64,000 nucleotides of DNA from Paracyclopina nana (Eukaryota > Arthropoda > Copepoda > Cyclopoida > Cyclopettidae). Each line of letters opens with the position of its first letter. Positions within the stretch are counted from its first letter, which is position 1. The DNA lies in the NCBI GenBank assembly GCA_019096065.1, contig JAGUCH010000001.1, positions 11,470,001 to 11,534,000 on the forward strand, in the 5' to 3' direction. The notes under the pieces are model-generated. The model did no database searches. It was not told where the DNA came from and was given only the letters and a program-made list of their open reading frames with translations. A program made the position numbers and the translations under genes. Positions 11,977-22,892 of this stretch are shown here, piece after piece.

Positions 11977-14900
11977 TCAATTTTTATCTTTTTGTGGCAG
12001 GTCAATGATGTCCGAATCTTTGGAAGTTTCTACATAGAATCCAGTTTCTTTCGCCTCGTCATCCTTCAAATTGACATCATCTTTGTATCCTATGTCAATG
12101 TATTTTACAGGATATGTCAGCTGATTCCCACTGTCCCATGTAGTCAGGCTCTGAAAAAGATAGCAATTTATTGGCCATGAAAGTTATTGTCACTGCAGTA
12201 ACATTAACCCAAATGGAAATAATGAATCACTTGCAGAAAGAGAAATAGGAAAACAAGCTAGTGAAAATATGTAAGCCCATCTCAAATTATTCAATCTAAT
12301 GCAACTATACATTTTTTTATTTGCTTACATTTATCCTTGGGTTGTATCCCAAAGCTGTGGTGAACTTAAAAGGATTGCTAAAAGGCAACTCAACGTCCAG
12401 TAGCTTATTTTTGTACAAATCCAGTGCAAATCTGATCCTTGTGTCCCTCTCTTCGACGTGGTCAACTGCATACAAAACTCCACAAACTATGAACATGTCA
12501 GCCACTTGGTGGTGGCTTAAACTGATGTTCCACATGAACTGAATCTCCAAGGTTTGAGGATCAAACTTCATGACCACAGTGTTGTTGTCCACTGCCAGTC
12601 CAAAGACTCCCCATACTCCATTTTCATCTGCATTCAGGTCCAAGTAATTGTCTTTTTGCTGAGGCCCATACAGCTTTGTCAACAAGGGCAGCCCTGAATT
12701 TCGAACCACCCTGTTACGTGGTATCCTGATCTTGCTTGAAAACAGGGTGGTCAAATCGTATCTGACAATACTTTCACTATCGTAGTGTAGATAGAAGAAG
12801 CTTCCATTGTATATCACGTGATCATTTCCCTGCAGAAGAAGAGAGTGTCTTGAAAAAAAAAGTTTTAGCCTTTCCATTTTACAAATGGGGGCTTTGCAGC
12901 TTTTCAATTATCTCAAGTGGGCCAGAAACAGGGTGGCCCTTGGAAAACCTCATTCAAATGTATTCTTAATTTGCCTTGAATGCATACCGTGAATGGCAAG
13001 GGCAAGGTGTATGTTCTCGTGGGTTTATCATTCTTGAACATGGTTTTGTTGATGAACTCGTATAGAGAGGAGTTATCAGTGGATTTGGTCACCCAAATCT
13101 TGTTGCCGTCCTCTCCTTCCCGAGAAAACGCATCCTAAATCATTGTTAAGAAACTCAAAATGATTTCATCAAGGTGAATCAAGTTGCAATACCTGCAACC
13201 AACTGCCAAAAAGATCACTGGACCACCGATGAAAGACTGGCTTGCCAATATTTTCAAGCAAGCATTCTAAAAAATAAAAACTCGTTTATTTTAGAAGCAA
13301 AGTAGCAAAGCTCGATTATTACCTCCAGTTCTATTGGGTAATCCTGGAAAAGCTGTGTCATATGGCAAAATATTGAGTCCATACATCCTGGCCGATCCCT
13401 CACAGCGAAGAGCATGCATTTTCTCACAGTCTGGGCAACTTGGCCTCGGAGGACAGAGGTCCTCCAGACCCACGAAACTCGGAGGCTCCTCGCCGAAAAC
13501 GGTTGGCCTGAAGCCTCCAATGACTGGTGGGGGAAGGGAAGAATTGGGATCTCGTTCTGTAATCAGATGAAAAAGTTACATAACTCAAATTACACAGCTA
13601 CATTAGTTGACCCTAATGCAACGATGTGCAACGCGTAGTGCCTTAAGTAGTATATTGTACTTGCCAAAAAGTTCGATGGCAGCTTTGGTGAGGCCCTTTT
13701 CGTTCTTGGATATGCAGTAATAGGTGCCAAAATCAGCTGGGTTGCTCAGGCTGATGTTGAGATACAAATCTGTCTTGTACCCATCAAAGTCATTTGAGCT
13801 GAGCCTGTATTTGTTGGGTCGTTGCTGGATTAATCTGCCGTCATGTCTCTCCCAATAATTGACAGCAATGGGGAAAGCTTCCACAGTACACTGAAAAGGA
13901 GCAATTCATTCATGACGATCGAAGCATTACTACCACTATATGTTCACTCCTGCAATGCTTTCACCTGCAAAATTGCAAAAGACCCATTGTAGCCTCCTAC
14001 GACCTGTCGATGAATCCTGATAAGAGGAGGGACTGAGAAAAGCAAGTAAGTATTGTGTCGGCCAAAATGGTAATTTAAAAAAATCTCACAATGAACCTGA
14101 ACATTGAAATTTTGCGAGGCCTCTGGAGGAATTCCATTATTGGCAACACAAACATAAACTCCCATATGTTCTCTGTTGATTTGCGTGATGTTCAGTGTGG
14201 ACCCAACTGCATTGCTTCCTACGTTTATTAAAAAGTTGGTTAGCCAACGCAGATTACTTTTATTTCAGTGTAGTCTTACTTTTCCAAGCCCCATCTGGAA
14301 TCGCATGTCCATTCTCAAGATTCCAGCTTATTTGAGGCTTGGGATTCCCTGTGGCTGCACACGTGAGCTTGAGGTGGTCGCCCTCTTTTACGATTATGGC
14401 CATTCCCTGAAATGAAAAGACATTATGCAAAAAAATACCATATACCTTTCAAGGCACTCCCCAACCAGACAAACAATTAGGTTTTAATCGGTAGTTTTTG
14501 GATATTTTTTTTTTTTGTAATTTTCAAAACAATTTCTTGAAATATTATTCTTGAAATATTATTCTTTAGTGTTTTCTAATATAGAATTACACGTTTTTAC
14601 AAAAATTATTATCATAGTTTTTGAGTAATGATATTTTGAAAATTCACGTGTGTCTCAATTTTGACGCAACTGAAAACTTGATGTTTTTTTGTTGATATTT
14701 ATTTTTTTCTTCTTTTTTATAATAGCATTGTTGGAATAAGTAAGAAAAATATTATTTTTTTAAAAAAATAATTAAATTTTAATTAAGTATTTAATATGTA
14801 TTTTATTTGTATTTTTGTATTTTAATTCTTAATTAATACTCCTTAATTTAAATCACAATTTTACTGATTTTATATTACGCAATTTCTATAATTAATATTG

Positions 14901-17802
14901 CTATTTTATTGATATAATACACCATTTCATAAATGTACTTTCTTACAAAAAAATTTTTATTGAGTATAATAAAAAATAAGTATTTTTACTGTACTATATT
15001 GATAAAATTAATCTGTTTTTTAAATATATTTCCTTAAGTACTACTGAAAACAAATAGTATGATTTTAATTAGCACTAAATGATTAGAATACGAAGCACTC
15101 ATTCTGACGGGCCTCGAATGCATGCTAGCATTAACATATGTTCTTTCTTAGTATTAATTGGGTACTAATGCCATTTCCACAGTCTCTACTAATGCTGTTC
15201 CATCTCTAATAGTGCAGCTCAAAAATTAGGCATGCTATTTTGCTACTAATGCCATAACTGACTGTGCACTCTTTCTGACTGGCTTCAAAAACAGCATAGA
15301 ATAAAAGTCAGTACTTTTACTGTCTTAAATGTGTTCCAATGCCATTTTCACAGTCTATACTAATACTGTTCCATCCGAAATAGTGCAGCTCACAATGTGG
15401 GCATGCTATTTTGCTAGTATTGCCATACCTGACTGTGCACTCTTTCTTAGTGGCTTTGAAAACAGCAAAGAATAAAAGTCGGTACTTTTTTGGTGCTAAT
15501 GCCATTTCCACAGTCTCTACTAATGCTGTTCCATCCGTATTTTATCTGTTTTCTTGAATTAAACTTAGAAAATTATTCAGAGATGGCGCTGCCTACATTT
15601 CATTATATTTTGAAAATTCTCTTGTAAATAACTTTTATTGAGTTATAGATTTTGCAAAAAAAGTATTAATAGCTTTTAGCTGCAAGTACCTAAATATGTG
15701 ATTGAAAATGACAATCATTCTTATTTCTAATAAAATAAGTAAAACTTCATAAAAAATCAAATATATTTGATAGGAAAGAAGGTATTTGCTTAAGTGCTTA
15801 TATTTCACATAACTATATATGATTGCCTATCATGTAGTTACTGATGATTGGAAAAAATTCTCTTTAGTAGAGAATTGAGCCATCTAATTTTAGGCATGCA
15901 AAGTTCCTAATTTTGCACTATAATAAATAATTGGAATATATATTTTCCTTACTGCATCTTTAATCGTGTTCATAATTTCGATTGGAAATCCAGTTCCTAA
16001 AGAGTGTATTATGTCTGATTTAGAAAATGCCATCTAATTGTATACAAATGTGTATAATTAATACTGAGTTTACAAAATTATTTTAGTTCTAATTCATGTT
16101 TTACAAATAAAAATACTGATTCAAAACTTATATACAAAAATTAAAATTCCATATAAATAAGTTGTTTACTAAAAAAATACAGAAAAAATACATGCTATAA
16201 TTTACAGGAATTTAAAAAAAAACTGACCCCATAATAAATAAGTTTGAAGTCTGGAAAATTGGGAATTAATACTAATTAAAATATTTTATCCTCATTTTAA
16301 GATTAACATATTTCATAAACTAATGAATAAGTAATAAAAAATTTAATTCCTACGGCATCATTGGAATGCAAGCATTACATTTTCCATGATTTCAAAATCA
16401 TAGCATTAATTTTTAAGATTCCGTATTTCGCAAATCATATGTTTACTCAAAACGTTACACGTTTCTCGGTACTAATGACAGATCGAACTAAATAAAACCC
16501 TGTAGTAATATAGTATTAATTCACAACTATTTTTCAGTTTGTCTGGTTGGGTCGCACAGAAGGAAAAACGCCTGAGCAGCATTAAAAAAATTGGGTTCCA
16601 TTTTTTTTGCCAACTTTACCTCAGATGAAGGACCGCCAGAAATTGAAGGGGGAATGAGAGCTTTCTCTATCGAGGATCCTTTTACCAACCAAGTTGAAAT
16701 GCCAGGTTGGCCTGAGAAAGAGGGCCATTTTTTCACTTTCAAGGGTGATCTATAAAATTCTTACCAGGATTGCCATTCTCCCCATCTTTGCCAGCTTTAC
16801 CACGAGGTCCAGGAAGACCTCGTTCACCTTGAGGCCCAACAGGGCCTCGAGCTCCTGTTTCGCCCTTAAAACCATCCCTGCCATCCTGCCCTGGTTTTCC
16901 TGCAGTCCCTGGTGTCCCAGGAATACCGTCTAGTCCAGGTATTCCATCCAGTCCATTCCTGCCAGGGACTCCATCCAAACCAGGCTCTCCAGGAAGGCCA
17001 TCTCGCCCATCAAGGCCTTGAAAGCCATTTAATCCAGGCTCTCCCTTTGGACCTCTGGGGCCAGGTGGGCCTACAGCCCCAACATGACCCATAGCCCCTT
17101 TTGAACCTGGTCTACCAGGCCTGCCTTTTTTCCCATTCAGGCCCATAATGCCAGGCAACCCAGGATCCCCCTTGGCCCCTTCTTTGCCAGGGGGGCAATA
17201 TTCTTTCGTTGCAGCACAAAAATCTTGAATGGCATGTAACTGCAAAAAAGACAAAAATAGGTACAGACAAGAAAGGAGCAGACCTTATTGCGTAAATTGT
17301 CGCATAATCAGCTCAAGGCTGTGTAGGAAATATGCAGCATTTTCGACTCTTGAATATAACACTACTATAATTGTAAAGTTATCAAAAAATTTATTCTCTA
17401 ATGCTCAAAATGATTTACCGGAACTCGGGAGAACGAGGTAAGCCAAACCCAAGGGTTTTCAGGGTCTTCATTGTCAGGCTTCATCTCCTCTCTCAGCTTG
17501 GGATGGATAAATTCTACGTTTGCAGTGGAAGGTGCATTTTCGCCCACATTTTTTCTCTGGCCATTTGCGTCTCTTCTGCTTCTTTCTTTCGCCAAATAAC
17601 CATCTTCTTCGTAATCAAAGTTACTGAGCATCACAAAAAGATGCAGCGAGAATGACAAAGTGAGTAAGAAGTAGAGGAAGGCGAGATGCTTTCGAATTTC
17701 ACAGTTGTCTCTCTTTTTCTTGACCACTTCCACTACTCCCTTTTTAGTGACAACAAGAGTTTTCTCGTTTGGAGATGCCATGTTTACCTCATTATGTAGC
17801 AT
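11977..17802 (-). CDS. Colmedin/gliomedin-like type II membrane protein: collagen + 2 Ig + olfactomedin
   Basis: Twelve exons on the minus strand: 17802-17419, 17239-16765, 16711-16620, 14406-14280, 14218-14090, 14032-13965, 13890-13665, 13556-13323, 13266-13193, 13134-12988, 12829-12329, 12150-11977; 876 aa. Met8 (ATG at 17781) is an alternative start with better context. A signal-anchor helix lies at ~39-59 after a Lys-rich cytoplasmic tail. Uninterrupted Gly-X-Y collagen repeats span ~145-290, two Ig domains ~318-500 ([27 protein letters not shown]), then a Cys-rich linker and an olfactomedin domain ~579-850 ([31 protein letters not shown]). Known relatives (gliomedin, nematode UNC-122/COF-2, insect colmedin) are trimeric matrix or synapse-organising proteins. 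The frame across exons 7 and 8 closes only with a GC-AG intron. Intron 3 is a 2.2-kb very AT-rich insertion. Confidence 0.9.
13557..13664 (-). other. GC-AG intron in the colmedin-like gene
   Basis: The exon reads ...ELF then G|GCAAGT, with GC at +1/+2 and an otherwise ideal donor. The acceptor is TTACAG. Splicing there makes the junction codon G|AA (Glu) and continues as RDPNSS in the frame of the olfactomedin part. The nearby GT, four bases downstream, would shift the frame and hit a stop. Confidence 0.8.
15171..15540. repeat. ~160-171-bp tandem repeats in an AT-rich intron
   Basis: CCATTTCCACAGTCTCTACT or a close variant starts at 15171, 15342 and 15502. The stretches between share TGTGCACTCTTTCT, AGTGCAGCTC and ATGCTATTTTGCTA. 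The array sits in colmedin-like intron 3 (16619-14407), which is much more AT-rich than the flanking genes and otherwise shows no gene. A 64-codon frame at 15317-15511 is a by-product of the repeat. Confidence 0.7.
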
Positions 17803-17948
17803 GTATTTTTCTGGCTAGGGGCTGAGAACTACTGAAGCTCATTGGTGTGAGAAGAAGAGAAAGCCTCTTGGTAGACTGCACTGGAGGCTCCGATACTGCT
17901 GCAGTACGATGGAATTATCTGAAAAATTGCTTAACGTTTACGAAATTA

Positions 17949-18042
17949 TTGGCGCCGGTCTGTCTATACTTCCGGCGCCAAAGAATATGATTGGCGCCTG
18001 TAGGTCTAGACTTGGGGAAAACGGCTACACTTGATTGGCGCC
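17949..18042. promoter_or_regulatory. Cluster of GGCGCC and GTCTA(G/T)AC motifs upstream of the colmedin-like gene
   Basis: TTGGCGCC at 17949, 17991 and 18035, and its reverse form CGGCGCCA at 17973. GTCTATAC at 17962 and GTCTAGAC at 18004 lie between them. The cluster is 150-240 bp upstream of the start codon. TTGGCGCC resembles part of an E2F site, but a dispersed repeat is equally possible because the module recurs at 8301. Confidence 0.4.
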
Positions 18043-18492
18043 TCAAGTATGAAAATATTTTCCTTCCCCTCTACCTAATCTGGGTTGTGTCAAGTTTGCT
18101 CAGCAAATGATGTAAAAAAGGGGAAGTAAATGGAGTTATTTTCGAATGGGACTTGGTTTTTGCAAAAGTATAACGAAAAAGTTGCATCCTTGCTATGACA
18201 AAAGTTTCCTTACATATTTTGCTCACGTCTGGCCAATCAAAGCTTCCTCAGTCTGATGCAGAGCATCTAATGTGGGCCACCACCACAAAATAGGAATTGT
18301 AAGACTTTGTTTATCATTCTTTTATTGCACTACATTCTAGATCTAGTTTGGCTAGAAAAACTAGCCAAATATTCTCATATAGCCTAGATTCACCCCCTTT
18401 CCCCAAGTGCGCAAATTTAAAGTAATGCAATCAAAAGTGGCGCCATCTTTGACATTTGAATTTTAAAATTGGCCAGCTCTATAAAATGCAGG

Positions 18493-18558
18493 CAATATTA
18501 CCTAAATTGACTTAGTATGAACAAAAGGCTTCCAATTTATTTTGTTAAGGATATCACG
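18493..18558 (-). repeat. Second copy of the EMSY 57-nt intron
   Basis: On the minus strand, 18557-18502 reads GTGATATCCTTAAC...GTCAATTTAG and matches the whole EMSY intron at 19226-19170 except for two changes and a 1-nt gap near the donor and two internal changes. The match runs about eight bases past the AG (GTAATATT). The flanks are unrelated. It lies beyond the EMSY poly(A) signal. Confidence 0.8.
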
Positions 18559-18758
18559 AAATTTGAAAGTTTGAGAGCCTCAACCCTTTTCTAAAATAGG
18601 GCTTGCATGAAATGAAGGCAATATTCCCCTATTTCCCTTGTTCAGAAGGGAGGGGGGAATAGCGTGGATGGATGGTCGTGAAAGACAATTTACCACAGTG
18701 AGGATTGATGACTGCTTTGGCCATCATTCAGATAAGTATACTATAGTGTAAAGGCAAC

Positions 18759-18764
18759 TTTATT
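18759..18764 (-). terminator. Poly(A) signal of EMSY
   Basis: AATAAA on the minus strand, 144 nt beyond the EMSY stop codon. Confidence 0.5.
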
Positions 18765-18907
18765 TTGTTATAATTCCACAATATCATTATAATATTGTAC
18801 CTATCATTATAAGCAAGCACTAGTCCCCAAAGCAAAAATTTGAGCGCCTTGTGCAAGGATTTCATATGATTATGGGCTAAAATAATGATTGGTAAGGGGT
18901 CCAAAAA

Positions 18908-21900
18908 TTAGGCAATCAAGTCATCTTCATCCATGCTGACAACCTGCAGAGGATACAATTGTCACAGTATAGTGAAAGGTGTGAAGAATTATCTTTACCT
19001 CAGATTCTGATATCATTTGCTCGTCGACCCTTTCGACAATGACATTGTTTCCTAGGTTGTTATCATCATCATGGTTATTTTGGCTAAATAAGTTATCCTC
19101 TTTGCTTTTTCCTCCTGTTGCAGAAGATTGCCTGTTGGGCATCACATCATGAGGTGAAGCAAATATTACCTAAATTGACTTTGTATCAACAAAAGGCTTC
19201 CAATTTATTTTGTTAAGGATATTTACGTTAGCAGAGCTGGAATTAGTCTTGGGTGGAACCAACGCAGGTTCTGAGCTTTTCACTTCTACTGCAAGCAGAT
19301 TGAAAAATTTGTGCTTATTAGCGCGAAAATTATGTTGGCATGACTAAGGCCTTACTGTTGTTAGAGAACTCGTCGATCTCTGCACTGGCCATTGCCTGGC
19401 TAAATATGTCCATTTTCTCAGCAGATTCGTCTTTCTTGGCTTTGGATCCATTGGAATCAAGCACAATCCAAGACGAGGAGTCACCAGGTACTGCAAAAGT
19501 CACAATGAAAAGGGTTGTCGTTCTATCTCGTTGTTTATTGGCAAATGTTCCAAAAAGCTTTCATAGAGCAGCAAGAGTTGAAATTGTACCTTTCTGCAGA
19601 GTAGTAGTGGAATTATCTTGATTATTATCGTCGTCTTCGTTCATTATGCCAGTCATTTGTAAAATGTCCGACAAGACGTTATTCCCTCCGGAAACAAGAG
19701 GTTTCGTAGTTGCCAAAGTGGATGTAGTTGTGGTTGCAGCCGCCGTCGAGGTCAAATCCAGAACAATCACATTCTGAAAGCCAAAAAAAGAGATCCTTTC
19801 AAAATTATGCTATGAAATGTTAAGCGTTGCTTTTACCTGATTCGAGGCTGTCGAGGCTGTGGAGGTCAATACATCCGATATCGATGAGGAAGAAGAGGAT
19901 TTCGAAACTATAACGATTGGCTGCTTGATGCCACCTTTAGTGTGAATGATTCGTTGCCCACCAGGAGAATTTCCATCCTGAACAAAGCATAAAATAAATA
20001 CTTACAGATGGAAGTGGTTGGACAAAGCATACCTTAGTTATGAGAGTTTTTGCTGTCACTCCACTCCGTTGTACGACAATAACCGAATTTTTAGGGCCAC
20101 CCACTTTGACAGGTCCACCACCTGACACCGAAGAGGTGACAACTCGAGGCTGAAGGGCCTTAATGGCACTCACAGCAGCTCCTGGGCCCTGCTTCACTCC
20201 TTGCTGCTGAGGCCTCAGCGAAGAAGTGCTCACTGTCACGACCCTTTGGCCAGAAGACAGTGTCACAGTCTGGCCTGAAGCTGGCCTAGTCACCCTCATG
20301 AAATTCTGCCCGCCCACAGAGGTGGCCACCATGTAAATGGGTGAAGAGCCAGCAGCCGAAGAGGCTGTGCCCGAGGTCGCAGTTTTGGGAAGGATCCGAG
20401 CTGCACCCACAGGAAAAACTTTCATCGGCGACGAGGCTTCTTTCAATTTAATTGTGGAAGCTGTTGAGGCTGCTGGCGGTGGCTGAGTCACCTTGGTAGC
20501 CACAGGAGTGGTCGAGGACGTGGTCATGGTCAAGTTCATAGTTGAGGCCGCTGAAGAGCTAGGCGGTGTCTCATTTGAGGTCCTCAAAACGGTTCCAGAG
20601 GGTGTGGTCACCACCACCACCTTGGGCGGGGTTATGGCCATTTGAGGCGGCTCTGAGGCCACTGGCGAGGCCAGAGCATTATCAATCTCTTGCTGGTGGC
20701 TGACGGCCTCGGCCAGCATGGCTAAATTATTCAAAGGCTGCTGCTGCTGAGTCGGTTGCTGGGGTTGCTGTTTGGGGCCTCGCGGTCTACGCCCACCTCG
20801 ACTGCCGGTGCCCCTTCGGCCTCGCGTCGTCAGCCCTCGAATAGTGGGCGTCGATGTCATCAGGTGCTGTCCAAGTATTCCCATTTTGGAAGATGGTGGC
20901 GCCAGAGGCGGGGGCATCATGGCCATCAAGGCATTTTTGGGGATCACCTCAAAAGACCGTGAGAAGTTCGGAGAAATATCCGAGGCCGATGCGCTCATTT
21001 TGCGCTTCCTCTTGTTTTTGTGCAAGTTGTCGATGGCATCGTTGATTTCGTTGAATTTGTCCTGGTTTAACCGGACAGCCTTACCCGAGGGCAGAACGAC
21101 GACCTCGCCCCCGAAATACTGTGAATATGCCTTGACGTTTGGGGGCGTGGCTGGCACGGCCAGTGGCGGGGACCTGAGTACGCAATATGTCTCATCGGTT
21201 TCTTCGTCCTTGACTTTGGTCACCATTTCACAGATGTCTTTAGGCGGCGTTTTGGTTGTGTACTTTGAGGTGGCAAGGGCGTGATGGGTGCGCCTCTTCG
21301 ACTCCGATTTAGTGCTGAGGGGTGAGGGCAGACTCCTGTTCATGCTGGAAATGCTCTCTGATCCGGAATCGGCTAAAGGAGTAAATGCTGTGATAGGCGT
21401 GGCTCTCTTTAACAAAGGAATTATTCGGCGGCCCTCCTTGGCCCATTCTTGCTCATTTTTACCATCACCGCAAATTCTGAAAAGAAGCACACCAAACTCG
21501 TTAAGAAAATAGATATCAATATAACATTAAAGAAGGAAGTGATTGTTTTCAGTATTGCTACCTTGCTGCGATGGTATTGAGCAGTTCATCGTTCACAGCC
21601 CTCCGGATTTCCGCCTTGTGCCTTTCGATGGAAATGTTGAGAACATTACTCAAATCATGCATGGCTTTTCGCCTTTCCTTGGTCAGCTCTCCCTGCGCTC
21701 GGAGGGCATTTACAACCGCCGAATATGCCTCCAACTCTGAAAAAAAAGTAAAAATAAAAATGAACAAAACTGAAATTTAGCCTCTTTTTCAACGTTAAAT
21801 TATCACTGCACTAAAAGGTAATTTGTGCGAGAATGTCGCGCCAAACAAATAGCAACGTCAAATAGCAACACGTTAAAGCTAAAAGCATAAGAGTAAATAA

Positions 21901-22308
21901 ATATCAGACTTTGACTTCAATTCAAAATAGATGCTCAATTAAAAAAATCCCGAAATTGCAATGGAAAATCTTTGGGTGTGAAAGCAATTCCACACGAACT
22001 AAAGATTGAATAGTGGTTTATTCAATAGGCTTAACTTGAATAGCTACAAAACGCTGACATGAGGAAAAGGTGAAAATGGCGGTCAAATTGAAAGCTAAAA
22101 ATCGACTTCTTATGAGATCAATAAGGAAAAATCATATATTTCTGGTGGTGTACAGCTGCATTAAGAGCTCAAATATTGAATAATAGGCTCAATAAACAAG
22201 GATTGATCAATTGTAGGAGGGCTGGTAAAATTACACCAAGATCTCACCGAGTTTTCGAAGGATTCCGGCACAGCTTTGTGCATCCAAATCGAGGTATTTT
22301 GGCCACAT
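18908..22308 (-). CDS. EMSY: EMSY transcriptional regulator (ENT domain)
   Basis: Nine minus-strand exons: 22308-22248, 21736-21562, 21476-20033, 19977-19837, 19773-19590, 19490-19356, 19288-19227, 19169-18999, 18943-18908; 802 aa. The start MWPKYLDLDAQSCAGILRKL leads into the ENT domain (~residues 13-90), with the family signatures LEAYSAVVNALRAQGELT and IERHKAEIRRAVNDELL. WAKEGRRIIPLLKR follows, as in vertebrate EMSY. The rest is Ser/Thr/Pro/Gln-rich and disordered, with basic patches (RGRRGTGSRGGRRPRGPK), a conserved NVIVLDL block and an acidic C terminus (DEDDLIA). EMSY binds chromatin (HP1/BS69 partners, SIN3/KDM5 complex) and BRCA2 in vertebrates; those partners are inferred, not visible. 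One intron (19226-19170) exists in a second copy at 18493. It diverges from WASHC2 over a 584-bp spacer. Confidence 0.92.
19170..19226 (-). repeat. EMSY intron 7, one of two copies of an intron-sized repeat
   Basis: A 57-nt GT-AG intron. The donor GTAAATAT and the first bases of the next exon, GTAATATT, resemble each other, as a target duplication would. Almost all of its sequence recurs at 18502-18557, outside the gene. Confidence 0.75.
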
Positions 22309-22892
22309 GATTTATGCTTTCATATTTTCATGGCTTGACCCACACAAAATCCAAGCTGGCACTACGAATTTCACCCCGTTAAGATGGCAAAATCGGGTAA
22401 TATTTTCCAACTTTCTTTTTGGTCAAGTTGTGTATTTATTCCCTCTTTAATGCAGACATCGCTTCGTCTTTAGAGTCAAGCTCAACATTCTTTTTGATAA
22501 CTTCCTAAAACAAGTCTCAAGATTCGTTTCCGATATTATTAAAAGAAATCGTGCCTTCTTTTTAAAAGGATATTTGCCTCATGTTTTATTTGGTTTTCTT
22601 TATTGTTTTGAGAATAGTTAGGTTTTGTATAATGAGTTGCCTCAGAATTGCGAGTCAAATCTCCTACTAAATAAAATTGCGCTTTTGTTTTGTTGTGTAG
22701 TGCCAGAATTCGCCGAGCTAACAGCGCTACCAGAGAATTTCATTGTTTCACGGTCAAAGCTTTAAACTAAAAATCACAATCATTGTCAGAGAAAACTTAT
22801 AATGTGCAGTAAATCAGCTTTCCATAATGAATCTTCTAGTTTTTCTCAGTTTTAATGATTATCATTAATGGGGTGTTTCTGGACTTGTCAAC
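22309..22892. promoter_or_regulatory. Divergent spacer between EMSY and WASHC2
   Basis: 584 bp between two start codons pointing apart, so it should hold both promoters and leaders. It is AT-rich, with no obvious TATA box and no open frame of note. Confidence 0.5.

Noticed and set aside
13254-13890. Apparent frameshift between Ig2 and the olfactomedin part of the colmedin-like gene
   Set aside because: A GC-AG donor four bases upstream of the assumed GT restores the frame and the usual Glu-Arg-Asp-Pro linker, so no mutation is needed.
17949-18042. Confident E2F promoter of the colmedin-like gene
   Set aside because: TTGGCGCC only partly fits the consensus and the module recurs far from any gene at 8301, so a repeat is as likely.
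20756-21284. Plus-strand frames up to 170 codons across EMSY
   Set aside because: They are antisense shadows of the large low-complexity EMSY exon.
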